Assembly (NCBI GenBank): GCA_021734075.1
Contig: JAIPJW010000001.1
Location: forward strand, 17,374-81,373
Direction: 5' to 3'
From: Cephaloticoccus sp.
Lineage (GTDB): Bacteria; Verrucomicrobiota; Verrucomicrobiia; Opitutales; Opitutaceae
DNA: 64,000 nt
The notes under the pieces were generated by a model. The model made no database searches. It saw only the letters and a list, made by a program, of their open reading frames with translations, and was not told the DNA's origin. The position numbers and the translations under genes were made by a program. Positions within the stretch are counted from its first letter, which is position 1; the number at the start of each line of letters is the position of its first letter. Shown one piece after another: positions 34,666 through 43,247 of this stretch.

Positions 34666-35235
34666 ATGATTCCGGACCCAATCAGCGGAACTGTGTTTGA
34701 CGAGGCGGTGGTGGGCTTCATCTCGAAACTCCGCAGTTTCGTCCGGCGACGGGTGGCAGACGATGCGACGGCAGACGATCTGACGCAAGAAACCCTGTTT
34801 AGGATTTATCGCGCCCGCAACACTGCGAAACTACCCGACACACAGCGGCTGGAGGCGTGGATCTACCGCATCGCCAGGAATACTCTCATCAGCTATTATC
34901 GGAAACAGCGTCCCGTGTCGGAGTTACCGGAATTGCTGGTGGCCGAGCCGCTGGAAAAGGAGGATGAGTTCCGCCTCGCGGTCTTGGCGGCCATGCGCCG
35001 ATTTTTGGGTGAACTCCCGATTATCTACCGTGAACCGGTGCGACTGGCGGAATTGGAAGGCCTGCCCTTGGCAAAAATCGCGTTGCGTCTCAATCTTTCA
35101 CTCTCGGCAGTCAAGGCCCGGGTGAGGCGAGGCCGGGTCATGTTACGCAAGAAACTGCAGGCATGCTGCCGGTTCGAGTTTGACCGGATGGGCAAGGTGA
35201 TCGATTGGGAGCGGCGAAAGCCCTGCGGCTGCTGA
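34666..35235 (+). CDS. sigZ: ECF-type RNA polymerase sigma factor, SigZ-like
   Basis: 189 residues. Sigma region 2 is VADDATADDLTQETLFRIYRARN with the following LEAWIYRIARNTLISYYRKQRP; region 4 is LPIIYREPVRLAELEGLPLAKIALRLNLSLSAVKARVRRGRVMLRKKL. The C-terminal extension ACCRFEFDRMGKVIDW...CGC is typical of SigZ and its Cys residues could bind zinc or arsenic. It is co-transcribed with arsM, suggesting metal(loid)-linked control. No anti-sigma gene is next to it. Confidence 0.9.
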   Translation: MIPDPISGTVFDEAVVGFISKLRSFVRRRVADDATADDLTQETLFRIYRARNTAKLPDTQRLEAWIYRIARNTLISYYRKQRPVSELPELLVAEPLEKEDEFRLAVLAAMRRFLGELPIIYREPVRLAELEGLPLAKIALRLNLSLSAVKARVRRGRVMLRKKLQACCRFEFDRMGKVIDWERRKPCGC

Positions 35236-35338
35236 ATCCCCGTCTGATGGCCGGTCAGATATGCTGCATTTTGTATTTTACCGGATTGGTTTGGTTTTTG
35301 GTTTCCTCGGGTTCATTCTGTGCCCATCCGTTTAGTCC

Positions 35339-36745
35339 GTGGTTCTCCCCAATACCCCCTCTGCGGCACCGGCCCATCCCATTAATAATCTGTTTCCCGA
35401 CTTCGAATCGTTTTCACCGGAGGAGAAGATTCGCCAGATCGAGTGCCTAACCTCGGCGGCGCGGGCACATCCCAGTGGCATCATGGTGTGCATGCCCAAG
35501 GTTGCCAAAGAGGGGTTGCGCCAGATTCGTCTGTCGGATCTCGAGGGGATGGATCAGTTCTCGGTGAACTTCGGCCACAAGTTCAAATCCATCACGGATT
35601 TCTTTGATAATGAAAATTCCATCACGGCCTCGGGGAGTCACCTTGCGGCCCAAAGTATCCGGTTCAAGGCCACCGGCGAAGCGGAGGCATTGGTGGCGGC
35701 GCGTGTGGCCTACCGATCGCTGCGCATCGTGTTTGAATTCGGGGTGCAGGCGGGGCAGCGGGGTTTCATGGGTAAACCGTTTCATTTCGAGTATTCGTGT
35801 CACACCACGGGCGACCAATCCCTGCACGCGCTCTGGGGCTGGTGGAGTTTTCTTCCCATCGCGAATGCCGGGGAGCAGGCGGAAATCAGGGAAATGATCG
35901 TGGCGGTGGCGGATTATCAAATCTCGGTCGACTACACGATTTTCAACCGCAGCGGAGGCAACTGGTGCATGCGAACCGATCCCTCCGACTACAATGCAAT
36001 CATGGCCGCCCTGGTGGCGGCGGCCTACAAGCTGACCGGCGCACAAAAATATCTGGACGCGTATGAGCACGTCATGCTGACCGGCAAGTGGAGGACCCAC
36101 CGCCGCCTCGATTATATTGTCGAACAGTTCCAGGCGGGCACCTATCAAGCCCAACCCTGGGATCGGATTGCCGGCGCGAGGGTCGAGGACGGGGAGTTTG
36201 CCCATTGGGAGCAAATTCAGCACTGCCAGTTCACGGCGATATCCGCGGCCATCATCCATGAGTGTGTGCCCGAACGGTTCACGAGCGAGGACCTGAGCAA
36301 CGTGTTGGCGCTGTGGTGGGCAGACCAACCGGTGGGCTTCGACCGGGGCTATTGGGGCTATCTTTATTGGTTCATGGTATCGGTGCACGACCGGTCATGG
36401 CGGCGCGCTCCCCGCACCGAACGCTTGCCGCGCGAGCAGTGGTTCGGCGGTCATCCCATGCTCTCGTTTGCCTCGTCATGGATCTACGGGGATTGCTTGG
36501 CGCGGTTCATGTGGACGGCGCTGGTGGTGGCGCGGCACTGCCCGCCCAAAAAGGCCGAAGCGGCGGCTTTTGCGGAGGAAACCTTTCGGCGCCTGCAGCC
36601 GAAACACTTGTTGTGGATTGCCGATCCGGACGGGCAACAGATCGCTCCGGAGCTGCGCTACTTCACCGAGTTCCTGAGCAGTGAACTGCCGGAGTGCCTG
36701 ATTGCTTCCTATTGGGAGGGTCGCCGGCTCAACCTCTGGTCCTGA
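35339..36745 (+). CDS. Uncharacterised Trp-rich helical protein, possible (alpha/alpha) toroid enzyme
   Basis: 468 residues from GTG 35339; no better start is seen and no SD is visible. I recognise no family. The sequence from about 60 to 420 is a series of paired helices rich in Trp, Tyr and His (ALWGWWSFLPIANAGE, FNRSGGNWCMRTDPSDYNAIMAALVAAAYKLTG, RGYWGYLYWFMVSVHD), as found in six-hairpin glycosidases and related toroids. There is no signal peptide. The next gene, a hydrolase, starts 3 bases after its stop, so they are one operon, about 100 bases after sigZ. Carbohydrate activity is only a guess. Confidence 0.75.
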   Translation: MVLPNTPSAAPAHPINNLFPDFESFSPEEKIRQIECLTSAARAHPSGIMVCMPKVAKEGLRQIRLSDLEGMDQFSVNFGHKFKSITDFFDNENSITASGSHLAAQSIRFKATGEAEALVAARVAYRSLRIVFEFGVQAGQRGFMGKPFHFEYSCHTTGDQSLHALWGWWSFLPIANAGEQAEIREMIVAVADYQISVDYTIFNRSGGNWCMRTDPSDYNAIMAALVAAAYKLTGAQKYLDAYEHVMLTGKWRTHRRLDYIVEQFQAGTYQAQPWDRIAGARVEDGEFAHWEQIQHCQFTAISAAIIHECVPERFTSEDLSNVLALWWADQPVGFDRGYWGYLYWFMVSVHDRSWRRAPRTERLPREQWFGGHPMLSFASSWIYGDCLARFMWTALVVARHCPPKKAEAAAFAEETFRRLQPKHLLWIADPDGQQIAPELRYFTEFLSSELPECLIASYWEGRRLNLWS

Positions 36746-36748
36746 CGC

Positions 36749-37507
36749 ATGGACCCGGCACCTTGTTTACGTCGATGCGAAACCCCGACCGGGGTCCGCT
36801 TCGGTATCTGGGGTCCGGAACTGACCGGTCCCGCGCCGATTCTGATAATTCTGGCGAACACCATCACGGGCACTCTGGAGGATCCTTATTACCGGCAATG
36901 TGGCACGACCTTGGCGGCCGAGGGCTGGTGCTGCGCGTCGATCGATTTGCCGTGTCATGGGGCGGAACACCGTGCCGGTGAACCGGCGGAATTGCTCGGC
37001 TGGCGGCACCGCGCCGAGGCCGGGGAGGATTTTGTGGCGGAAACCAACCGGCGGCTGACCCAAGTGCTGGATCATCTCATTGCCACCCGCCGGGTCGATG
37101 GGGAATGCGTGACGGCATGCGGCACATCGCGCGGCGGGTTTCTCGCGCTGCATTTTGCCGCCCATGATGAGCGCGTCAAAGGGGTGGCGGCGTTTGCTCC
37201 GGTTACCGATCTGCTGGCGTTGCGGGAGTTTCGTGATGCCGGGGCCAATCCGCTCATTCAGGCCCTGGCCTTGCGCCAACACGCGGCGATCCTTGCCCGG
37301 CGGGACCTCTGGCTGGTAATCGGAGATCAGGATGAACGGGTCGGCACCCACCATGCAGTCGAGTTGGCCGACCGCATCGCCACGGTCGCCTGCGAGCAGG
37401 GTCGACCCGTGGCCGTGGAAATGCACGTTTTGCCCGAGCCACGTGGTCACACCACGCCGACCGGGGCGGAGGAAAGGGCGACGGCATGGCTGCGGGGTCG
37501 CTTCTAG
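36749..37507 (+). CDS. Alpha/beta hydrolase
   Basis: 252 residues. The nucleophile elbow is GTSRGGFLAL, the acid probably the Asp in VIGDQDERVGT and the histidine in EPRGHTTP, giving a complete triad. The oxyanion region is ILIILANTITGTLED. No signal peptide. Likely an esterase or dienelactone-hydrolase-like enzyme. It begins 3 bases after the Trp-rich protein gene and should act in the same pathway. Confidence 0.85.
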   Translation: MDPAPCLRRCETPTGVRFGIWGPELTGPAPILIILANTITGTLEDPYYRQCGTTLAAEGWCCASIDLPCHGAEHRAGEPAELLGWRHRAEAGEDFVAETNRRLTQVLDHLIATRRVDGECVTACGTSRGGFLALHFAAHDERVKGVAAFAPVTDLLALREFRDAGANPLIQALALRQHAAILARRDLWLVIGDQDERVGTHHAVELADRIATVACEQGRPVAVEMHVLPEPRGHTTPTGAEERATAWLRGRF

Positions 37508-37548
37508 GGATATTGCGGGATTAACCTCTCTGCGCCCACAATCACTTT

Positions 37549-38181
37549 ATGAGCAAGGATTCCTCCCAAGCCTCATTGGCCGCGGTCGAAAATCATCTGA
37601 TGACGTTGCGGACCTGCACCAAATGCCCGCGGATGCATCCGCCGGTCGTGGTGGGTCGGCCGGTGCCGAGTCGGATACTGCTGGTGGGCCAGGCACCCGG
37701 CGACAAAGAGCCCAAACTGGGGCGACCTTTTGCCTGGACGGCGGGCAGGACGCTTTTCAAATGGTTTCAAACCGGATTGGGCTGGACCGAGGACGAGGTG
37801 CGCGACCGGATTTATTTTGCGGCGGTGTGCCGCTGCTTTCCGGGTAAGAAGCCGACCGGGGGTGACCGGGTGCCCGCCCCGGATGAAATCGCCAATTGTG
37901 CCGGCTGGCTGCAGCAGGAGTTTGACCTGCTGCGTCCGGCACTCGTCTTGCCGGTGGGCAAGCTGGCAATCGCCCAGTTTCTCCCGGTCGCCCCACTCAT
38001 CGACACGATTGGGCGGAAATTTTCGATCACCTACCACGGTCATCGGGTCGATTGCGTGCCCCTGCCACATCCCTCGGGGGCGTCGCCCTGGCCCCGCATG
38101 GAACCGGGCCTGACCCTCCTCCAAAAGGCGTTGCGGATGGTCGCGAATCACCCGGCGATAAAAAAATCCGTGTATTCGTGA
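37549..38181 (+). CDS. Uracil-DNA glycosylase family 4/5-like
   Basis: 210 residues. Motif A is GQAPGDKEPKLGRPFAWTAG and motif B PLPHPSG. Cys pairs CTKC near residue 24 and the later CRCFPGKKP...NCAGWL have the spacing of the 4Fe-4S cluster in family 4 enzymes. Asp in GDKE is the position of the acidic or polar catalytic residue. It removes uracil or deaminated bases from DNA. The start is ATG 37549. The FKBP gene follows 23 bases later. Confidence 0.9.
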   Translation: MSKDSSQASLAAVENHLMTLRTCTKCPRMHPPVVVGRPVPSRILLVGQAPGDKEPKLGRPFAWTAGRTLFKWFQTGLGWTEDEVRDRIYFAAVCRCFPGKKPTGGDRVPAPDEIANCAGWLQQEFDLLRPALVLPVGKLAIAQFLPVAPLIDTIGRKFSITYHGHRVDCVPLPHPSGASPWPRMEPGLTLLQKALRMVANHPAIKKSVYS

Positions 38182-38204
38182 AACAGTTTGCTAAGGCTAA
38201 CTCC

Positions 38205-38666
38205 ATGTTTTGTCGCCGCGTCCTCCTCATGCTTCTTTTGCTTTCACCCTGTGTGCTGCACGCCCAGCGGGAAAAACTGCCGCCGGATGATCTCGCCTGG
38301 GTGGAGGAAAATTTCCCCAACGCCAAGAAATCCAACACGGGAATCCGCTATTTGGTGCTGGAAAATGGCAGCGGCGAAACCGCGAAGCGCGGGGACATGG
38401 TGTCGGTCGTCTACATCGGTCGGTTCATCAACGGGGATTCATTTGACGAACAAATCGATCCCAAGAAGCCCTTCACCTTCCGTTTGGGCCGGGGCAAGGT
38501 TATCCAGGGCTGGGATCAAATCCTGCAGCTCATGCGGCCCGGCGACAAGTGGTTGGTCATCATCCCGCCAGAACTGGCCTACGGCACGCGGGGTTCGCTG
38601 CCGCGCATACCGGCAGATGCCACCTTGGTTTTCACCATGCAATTGCTGGCGGTCAATCCGGACTGA
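38205..38666 (+). CDS. FKBP-type peptidyl-prolyl isomerase, exported
   Basis: 153 residues from ATG 38205. The signal peptide runs to about residue 20 (RRVLLMLLLLSPCVLHA, then QREK). The FKBP core is complete: GDMVSVVYIGRFINGDSFDEQ, FRLGRGKVIQGWDQILQLMRPGDKWLVIIPPELAYGTRG and the final ATLVFTMQLLAV. It speeds proline isomerisation in the periplasm. A motif GTGTATTCGTG about 25 bases upstream recurs before the ABC gene at 61 kb. Its last 88 bases overlap the convergent rarD gene. Confidence 0.93.
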   Translation: MFCRRVLLMLLLLSPCVLHAQREKLPPDDLAWVEENFPNAKKSNTGIRYLVLENGSGETAKRGDMVSVVYIGRFINGDSFDEQIDPKKPFTFRLGRGKVIQGWDQILQLMRPGDKWLVIIPPELAYGTRGSLPRIPADATLVFTMQLLAVNPD

Positions 38667-39559
38667 TTGCTGCTCCGCTGCTGCCAGATCGCATCGGCGG
38701 TGTAGATGGCCAGGCCGGTCCATATGAAGATGAACGACTGGGCCCGGACCGCACTGAAGGCCTCGTGAAAAAACCAGATGCCGAGGGCGAACTGCACCGT
38801 GGGGGCGACGTATTGGAGCAGCCCCAAAGTCGTGAGGCGCAGCCGCCGCGCCCCGTAGGCAAAGAGCAGCAGGGGCACCCCGGTGATGATGCCGGTGGAC
38901 AGCACGAGCATTTGGGTCAGGGCCGGGGCCGTGCCCAGAGCACCCGTGCCCTGGGACGCCCGCCAAAGCAGAAACGCCCCCGCCAGGGGGGCGAGGAGCA
39001 TGGTTTCAGTGGCCAAACCGGCCAGGGAACCCAAGGGCGATTGTTTGCGCAACAAGCCGTAGGTGCCAAACGTGCCCGCCAGCGCGAGGGCGATCCACGG
39101 CAAACGCCCGAGTTGGACCAATTGCCAGGACACCCCCGCGACGGCCAAGGCTATCGCCACCCACTGGGTCCGGCGCAAACGCTCATGCAACACGAGCCGA
39201 CCCAGTGCGATATTGACCAGGGGCACCAGAAAGTAACCCAGACTCGTCTCAATCACATGCCCGTGGTTGACCGCCCAGACGAATACGAGCCAGTTCAGGG
39301 AGAGCAGCACCCCACTCAAAGCATACAAGCGCAGGGCGCGACCGGTGGAGAATGCGGCGTAAACCGGTTCGAAACCCTTGCGCCACCACAGCAGGAATAC
39401 GGTGAAAAACATCGTCCACAACAAGCGGTGTGCGATCAGTTCGGTCGCATCCACTGCCGCCAGTAGGTGCCAGTAAATCGGAAATATCCCCCACGCGAGG
39501 TAGCATCCGAAGGCGGCCAGCACGCCTTTTCCCGCCGCTGGACTGGGAGAGGATTTCAT
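38579..39559 (-). CDS. rarD: EamA family transporter, RarD type
   Basis: 326 residues with ten hydrophobic helices, two EamA repeats. RarD features are AWGIFPIYWHLL, ELIAHRLLWTM, NWLVFVWAVNHGHVIETSLGYFLVPLVNIALG and LTTLGLLQYVAPTVQFALG. RarD proteins carry small metabolites across the inner membrane. The protein is about 30 residues longer at the C-terminus than usual; that extension is antisense to the FKBP gene. It overlaps the small lipoprotein gene by 4 bases. Confidence 0.94.
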   Translation of the reverse strand: MKSSPSPAAGKGVLAAFGCYLAWGIFPIYWHLLAAVDATELIAHRLLWTMFFTVFLLWWRKGFEPVYAAFSTGRALRLYALSGVLLSLNWLVFVWAVNHGHVIETSLGYFLVPLVNIALGRLVLHERLRRTQWVAIALAVAGVSWQLVQLGRLPWIALALAGTFGTYGLLRKQSPLGSLAGLATETMLLAPLAGAFLLWRASQGTGALGTAPALTQMLVLSTGIITGVPLLLFAYGARRLRLTTLGLLQYVAPTVQFALGIWFFHEAFSAVRAQSFIFIWTGLAIYTADAIWQQRSSNQSGLTASNCMVKTKVASAGMRGSEPRVP

Positions 39560-39813
39560 TCCTGCGCGGCCGAGGTAAACTCGTAGCGCTCACGAAATTC
39601 GCGGACCGATTGGCTCAGGGCTTCCTCGGGACTCTTGCCCTGTCCGATCAGCTCCGCACTCCGTTTTTCAATCCAACGGTGTTTGAACGACTGTTCGATC
39701 TGCACGGTGATGGCTTTATCCTCCGGGGCCTTGGTTTTGGATGAAAAGCAGCCTGGGCACAGGGGAAGAGCGAGGAGCAGGAGCAGGAGAAAGGGACGCA
39801 TTTTGACAGACAT
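39556..39813 (-). CDS. Small putative lipoprotein
   Basis: 85 residues from ATG 39813 (ATG 39801 also possible). A hydrophobic N-terminus (MRPFLLLLLLALPL) leads to CPGC, where the second Cys could be lipidated although the lipobox is imperfect. The mature part is charged and helical (IEQSFKHRWIEKRSAELIGQG, EEALSQSVREFRERYEF). Family unknown. ATGA overlap with rarD downstream. Confidence 0.75.
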   Translation of the reverse strand: MSVKMRPFLLLLLLALPLCPGCFSSKTKAPEDKAITVQIEQSFKHRWIEKRSAELIGQGKSPEEALSQSVREFRERYEFTSAAQE

Positions 39814-39907
39814 GGTTTGATTTTAGACTTAGGATCGGTCTCTTTGACCGCGAGCGAATCTTTTTGTTTTCGCGCCGTTCGATATTAGTGTTAAGCCAAT
39901 TGCCGAA

Positions 39908-41320
39908 ATGAGTGACGAGTCCAAGCCCCCGCCGTTGCGGCTCAAGCCGCGTTTGCGTCCCGAAGATGGTAGCGCTGCGACCACGTCGGCGGCACAGCCC
40001 GAGACCCCACCACCAGCCGAAACGTCGAGCACATCCGAAGCGGAAGCACCCAAATTGCGTCTCAAGCCACGTCTGGCTGCCGATACAGGTGAGGCCAAGC
40101 CCGCGGAATCAGCCCCGGCGACCGAGGATCCGGCCGAGGGGGGATTGCGTCTCAAACCCAAATTGAAGCTGGAAACCGAGCCAGTCGCCGAAATGACGGC
40201 TGATACCCCGACGCCTGCAGCCGCACCGGACGCCGGCGAAGTTCGCCTCAAGCCCAAGCTGAAACTGGAAACGGAACCGACCAAGGCGGAGACACCTGCC
40301 GAACCGGCCCCGGGAGGTGACCCAACTCCCGCTCCGGAAACCGCGCCGGCGGAAGGCGCATTTAAACTCAAGCTCAAGCCCAAGGATCCAGCCACCAGTC
40401 CTCCCGCTGCGTCGGCTCCGCCACCACCTGCAGCTCCGCCGCCACCTGCGGCATCGAAACCTCCGATGGTTCCCCCCCCGGCGGCGGCTGATGGAGCATT
40501 CAAATTCAAGCTCAAGGCCAAGGACCCGGCCGCCGGTTCCGCCGCGCCAGCGGCCCCCTCAGCTTCAAAGCCGCCCATCCCAGCCCCGGAGGCAGAAGGC
40601 GAACCCGCCGCCCCCAAGCCACTTCCCTTTGCGGTAAAAAAAGAACCCGCCCCTGAAGCGGAAGCAGAGGAAACTGCATCCGAAGAAACGCAAACTGAGT
40701 CCGCCCCGAAGAAGCGGAAATTGCCGGGCAAGCCATCGATGAAGGTGATGATTTTGGCGGCGCTGGTTATGGTCCTGGCCGTGGTCGGGGTGGTGGTTTG
40801 GAGGGTATTTCTGAGTCCCCCCCCGCCAGTTGTCCTGCCCATCCGACCGGCGGTGGTGAAAACAGAACCCGCGGTTCCTGCTGCTCCCGAGTCGCTTGCC
40901 GGCCAGATGATCGACAAGGCAACCCAAGTCGCCACTGAGCACGGGATCAACCTGACCGATCCGGTGGATGAGGTCATGGCCGGCGAAACCACCCCGGTGC
41001 GGTCAGCCCCGGATCCCCAAAAGGAGACTTGGGTCACCGCGACGACCCAGAAACAAATCTCAGCCAATGTCACCGCGACCGTGATCACGGAGATGGCCGC
41101 AGTGCAGGCCAGCCCGGAATTTCAAACCTACGTCGCCCAACTCACGATCAGCGGGGTGTTCCAGGGCTCGCCGGCCCGCGCCTTGATCAACGGCAAGACT
41201 TTTCAGGAAGGGGCTTTGATGGACCCGGTATTGGGAATCAGTTTTGACCACATAGAGGCCGAGACGAAGAGCATCATTTTCCGCGATGCCGGTGGCGCCA
41301 CGGTCAAACGCAGATATTGA
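39908..41320 (+). CDS. Repeat-rich single-pass membrane protein with PilP/GspC-like end
   Basis: 470 residues. The first about 270 hold six copies of a short basic motif spaced by Pro/Ala/Glu-rich linkers: LRLKPRL at residues 10-16 and about 50, LRLKPKLKLETEP, VRLKPKLKLETEP, then FKLKLKPKD and FKFKLKAKD. One transmembrane helix follows near 277-300 (VMILAALVMVLAVVGVVVW). The periplasmic C-terminus ends LTISGVFQGSPARALINGKTFQEGALMDP...IIFRDAGGATVKRRY, resembling the small beta domain of PilP/GspC-type secretion proteins. The topology puts the repeats in the cytoplasm. No pilus genes are adjacent. Name and function unknown. Confidence 0.85.
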   Translation: MSDESKPPPLRLKPRLRPEDGSAATTSAAQPETPPPAETSSTSEAEAPKLRLKPRLAADTGEAKPAESAPATEDPAEGGLRLKPKLKLETEPVAEMTADTPTPAAAPDAGEVRLKPKLKLETEPTKAETPAEPAPGGDPTPAPETAPAEGAFKLKLKPKDPATSPPAASAPPPPAAPPPPAASKPPMVPPPAAADGAFKFKLKAKDPAAGSAAPAAPSASKPPIPAPEAEGEPAAPKPLPFAVKKEPAPEAEAEETASEETQTESAPKKRKLPGKPSMKVMILAALVMVLAVVGVVVWRVFLSPPPPVVLPIRPAVVKTEPAVPAAPESLAGQMIDKATQVATEHGINLTDPVDEVMAGETTPVRSAPDPQKETWVTATTQKQISANVTATVITEMAAVQASPEFQTYVAQLTISGVFQGSPARALINGKTFQEGALMDPVLGISFDHIEAETKSIIFRDAGGATVKRRY

Positions 41321-41398
41321 AATTACCAAGCTTGGGTTTGGTTGCAACCAGATGCCCGTGGGGTCAGGTGGCCCGTGGCAGGTTCGATCCCGGTCGGG

Positions 41399-42079
41399 TC
41401 ACTTGCTGGCGAGCGCATCGCGGATACGGTGCAAAAACTCGGGATCCGTGACGATGGCGCTCACGCCATTCACAATGAACTGAATGCCCACGCACAGGAT
41501 CAAAAAGCCCATTACCTTGGTCAGGGCGTTCATGCCGGTTTGGCCGATGACCAGCACGATTTTGCCGGAAAGGCGCAGCGTCACGTAGATGATGACCGCG
41601 ACGATCAGGATGCCGATGATGATCGCAATGTAATCGGTCCAGTCGGTGGAAAGGGAGGTGAGGCCGATCGTCACCGCGATGGCGCCCGGACCGCTCAGCA
41701 TGGGCATCGCGAGCGGGGAAAAGGCGATGTCGCGCTTGGCCCGCGCGGCCTCATGTTCCTGACGGGTTTGATTGGGGTCACGCGGCACCGCGACCAACAT
41801 GCCCGAACCGATACCGGCAACCAGCAAGCCACCGGCAATGCGCAAGCCGGGGATGGAGATGCCGAAAAACCCCATGATGAAGGTGCCGCCAATCAGAAAA
41901 CTGACGAGGATTGCGACCATGTAGAAGCATGCCATGCGCAACTGCTGATTGCGGCGGGCCGGTGTGTCGCCCTCGGTAATCGCCAGAAAAGTGGGCGCCG
42001 CCGCAAACGGATTGATCAGCGGCAGCAGTGCAATCACGGTCGCGAGGATCAGTCCCCAAAAATGGCTTACAAGATTCAT
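41399..42079 (-). CDS. MarC family membrane protein
   Basis: 226 residues, six hydrophobic helices. Family marks are LLPLINPFAAAPTFLAIT, the helix-3 GISIPGLRIAGGLLVAG, and PLAMPMLSGPGAIAVTIGL. MarC/SnatA proteins are inner-membrane proteins, one of which exports or takes up small neutral amino acids. It is the last gene of the aminotransferase-DUF1648-dusB-marC strand, 53 bases after dusB. The 78 bases between it and the convergent gene at 41320 hold a tRNA-T-loop-like string but no tRNA. Confidence 0.92.
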   Translation of the reverse strand: MNLVSHFWGLILATVIALLPLINPFAAAPTFLAITEGDTPARRNQQLRMACFYMVAILVSFLIGGTFIMGFFGISIPGLRIAGGLLVAGIGSGMLVAVPRDPNQTRQEHEAARAKRDIAFSPLAMPMLSGPGAIAVTIGLTSLSTDWTDYIAIIIGILIVAVIIYVTLRLSGKIVLVIGQTGMNALTKVMGFLILCVGIQFIVNGVSAIVTDPEFLHRIRDALASK

Positions 42080-42132
42080 TGGGTGTCACGCAGGCAGAAA
42101 ACGGGGCGCCTGGCAAAGGTGGAGCGCACTGC

Positions 42133-43245
42133 TCACCACACCTCCACCGGCCCTTTGGGCACCGGGATGGCACTGCGGTTGAGTCCAGCGGGTTCCTCGC
42201 CAGTGCTCATGAATGAGGCCGCCATCGGGCCCAGTGCAAAACGCGGCAGGAGTTCACCCTGGTCGTCGCAATACTGCGCACGCCAACCGACATAGTCGGC
42301 AATCACCGCATCGAAGTCCGACCGGGACTTGATGGTGATGACGCGCTGTTTGAAAGGCTTGGCTGGTCCGAAACGTTTGGCATACCATGGCGCCACCTTG
42401 CGGAAAAGACGGGCCCCATGGTCCTCGCCGTAGAACTCGCAGTAGCGCTCGAAATGTCGCCGCATCACCCGCACCCGCTCCGCAAAGGACGGCTCTGGCA
42501 ACAGTTCACTGGTGATGAGAAAATGGGCGGTGCGCCGGAAGATCCAGGGATCGTAAAACGCGCCGCGACCAATGCTGACTCCGGCACACCCGGTTTCGTT
42601 GAGCATGTGGATCGCCGCCTCCGGAGTCGTGACATCGCCGTTGCCGATGACCGGGATGGATTTTACCGCGGCGACCACCGCCCGGATCCCCGCCAGATTG
42701 ACCCGTCCACTGAATCCCTGCGCCCGGGTGCGACCATGCACAAAGATGGCGGCGGCCCCCGCGTCTTCCAACACGCGCGCCAAATCGGGTGCGGTGAGGT
42801 TGTCGTCGTCCCAACCCAGCCGCATCTTTGCCGTGATGGGGATTTTGACGGCATTGATCATGCCGCGAACCAGGGCCGCGGTTTTGTGGAGTTCGGTCAT
42901 CATGGCGGAGCCCCCGCCGATTTTGACCACCTTCTTGACCGGGCAGCCCATGTTGATGTCCACGGATTGAGCCCCCAACTCCTCGCACATCACGGCGGCG
43001 TCGCGCATTTCCTCCGGCACGCTGCCAAAGAGTTGGATGGCGAGCGGCCGGTCCTCGGGCGAGGACTCGACCATCTTGAGGGCGTTGCGATTGCGTTCGA
43101 TGAGCGAGCGGGCGTTGACCAGATCGGTCGTGGCCCAGCCCAACCCGCCGAGTTCACGCAAAGTCACCCGAAAGGGCAGGTTGGTGTAACCCGCCAGCGG
43201 CGAAAGAAACAGATTGGTGGCGAGCTGGTGGGGGCCGATGTGCAT
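42133..43245 (-). CDS. dusB: tRNA-dihydrouridine synthase
   Basis: 370 residues. FMN/tRNA motifs: LSPLAGYTNLPFR at the N-terminus, QLFGSVPEEM, the catalytic Cys in VDINMGCPVKKVVKIGGGSAMM, ITAKMRLGWDD, VHGRTRAQGFSG, IPVIGNGDV and GCAGVSIGRGAFYDPWIF. The enzyme reduces uridines to dihydrouridine in the tRNA D-loop. The C-terminus is somewhat longer than E. coli DusB. The next upstream gene ends 2 bases before. Confidence 0.96.
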   Translation of the reverse strand: MHIGPHQLATNLFLSPLAGYTNLPFRVTLRELGGLGWATTDLVNARSLIERNRNALKMVESSPEDRPLAIQLFGSVPEEMRDAAVMCEELGAQSVDINMGCPVKKVVKIGGGSAMMTELHKTAALVRGMINAVKIPITAKMRLGWDDDNLTAPDLARVLEDAGAAAIFVHGRTRAQGFSGRVNLAGIRAVVAAVKSIPVIGNGDVTTPEAAIHMLNETGCAGVSIGRGAFYDPWIFRRTAHFLITSELLPEPSFAERVRVMRRHFERYCEFYGEDHGARLFRKVAPWYAKRFGPAKPFKQRVITIKSRSDFDAVIADYVGWRAQYCDDQGELLPRFALGPMAASFMSTGEEPAGLNRSAIPVPKGPVEVW

Positions 43246-43247
43246 GT

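Noticed and set aside
41376..41401. tRNA-like T-loop string (GGTTCGATCCC) between the repeat protein and marC
   Set aside because: The T-stem has a mismatch and no matching 5' acceptor, D-arm or anticodon arm can be drawn upstream in the right distance.
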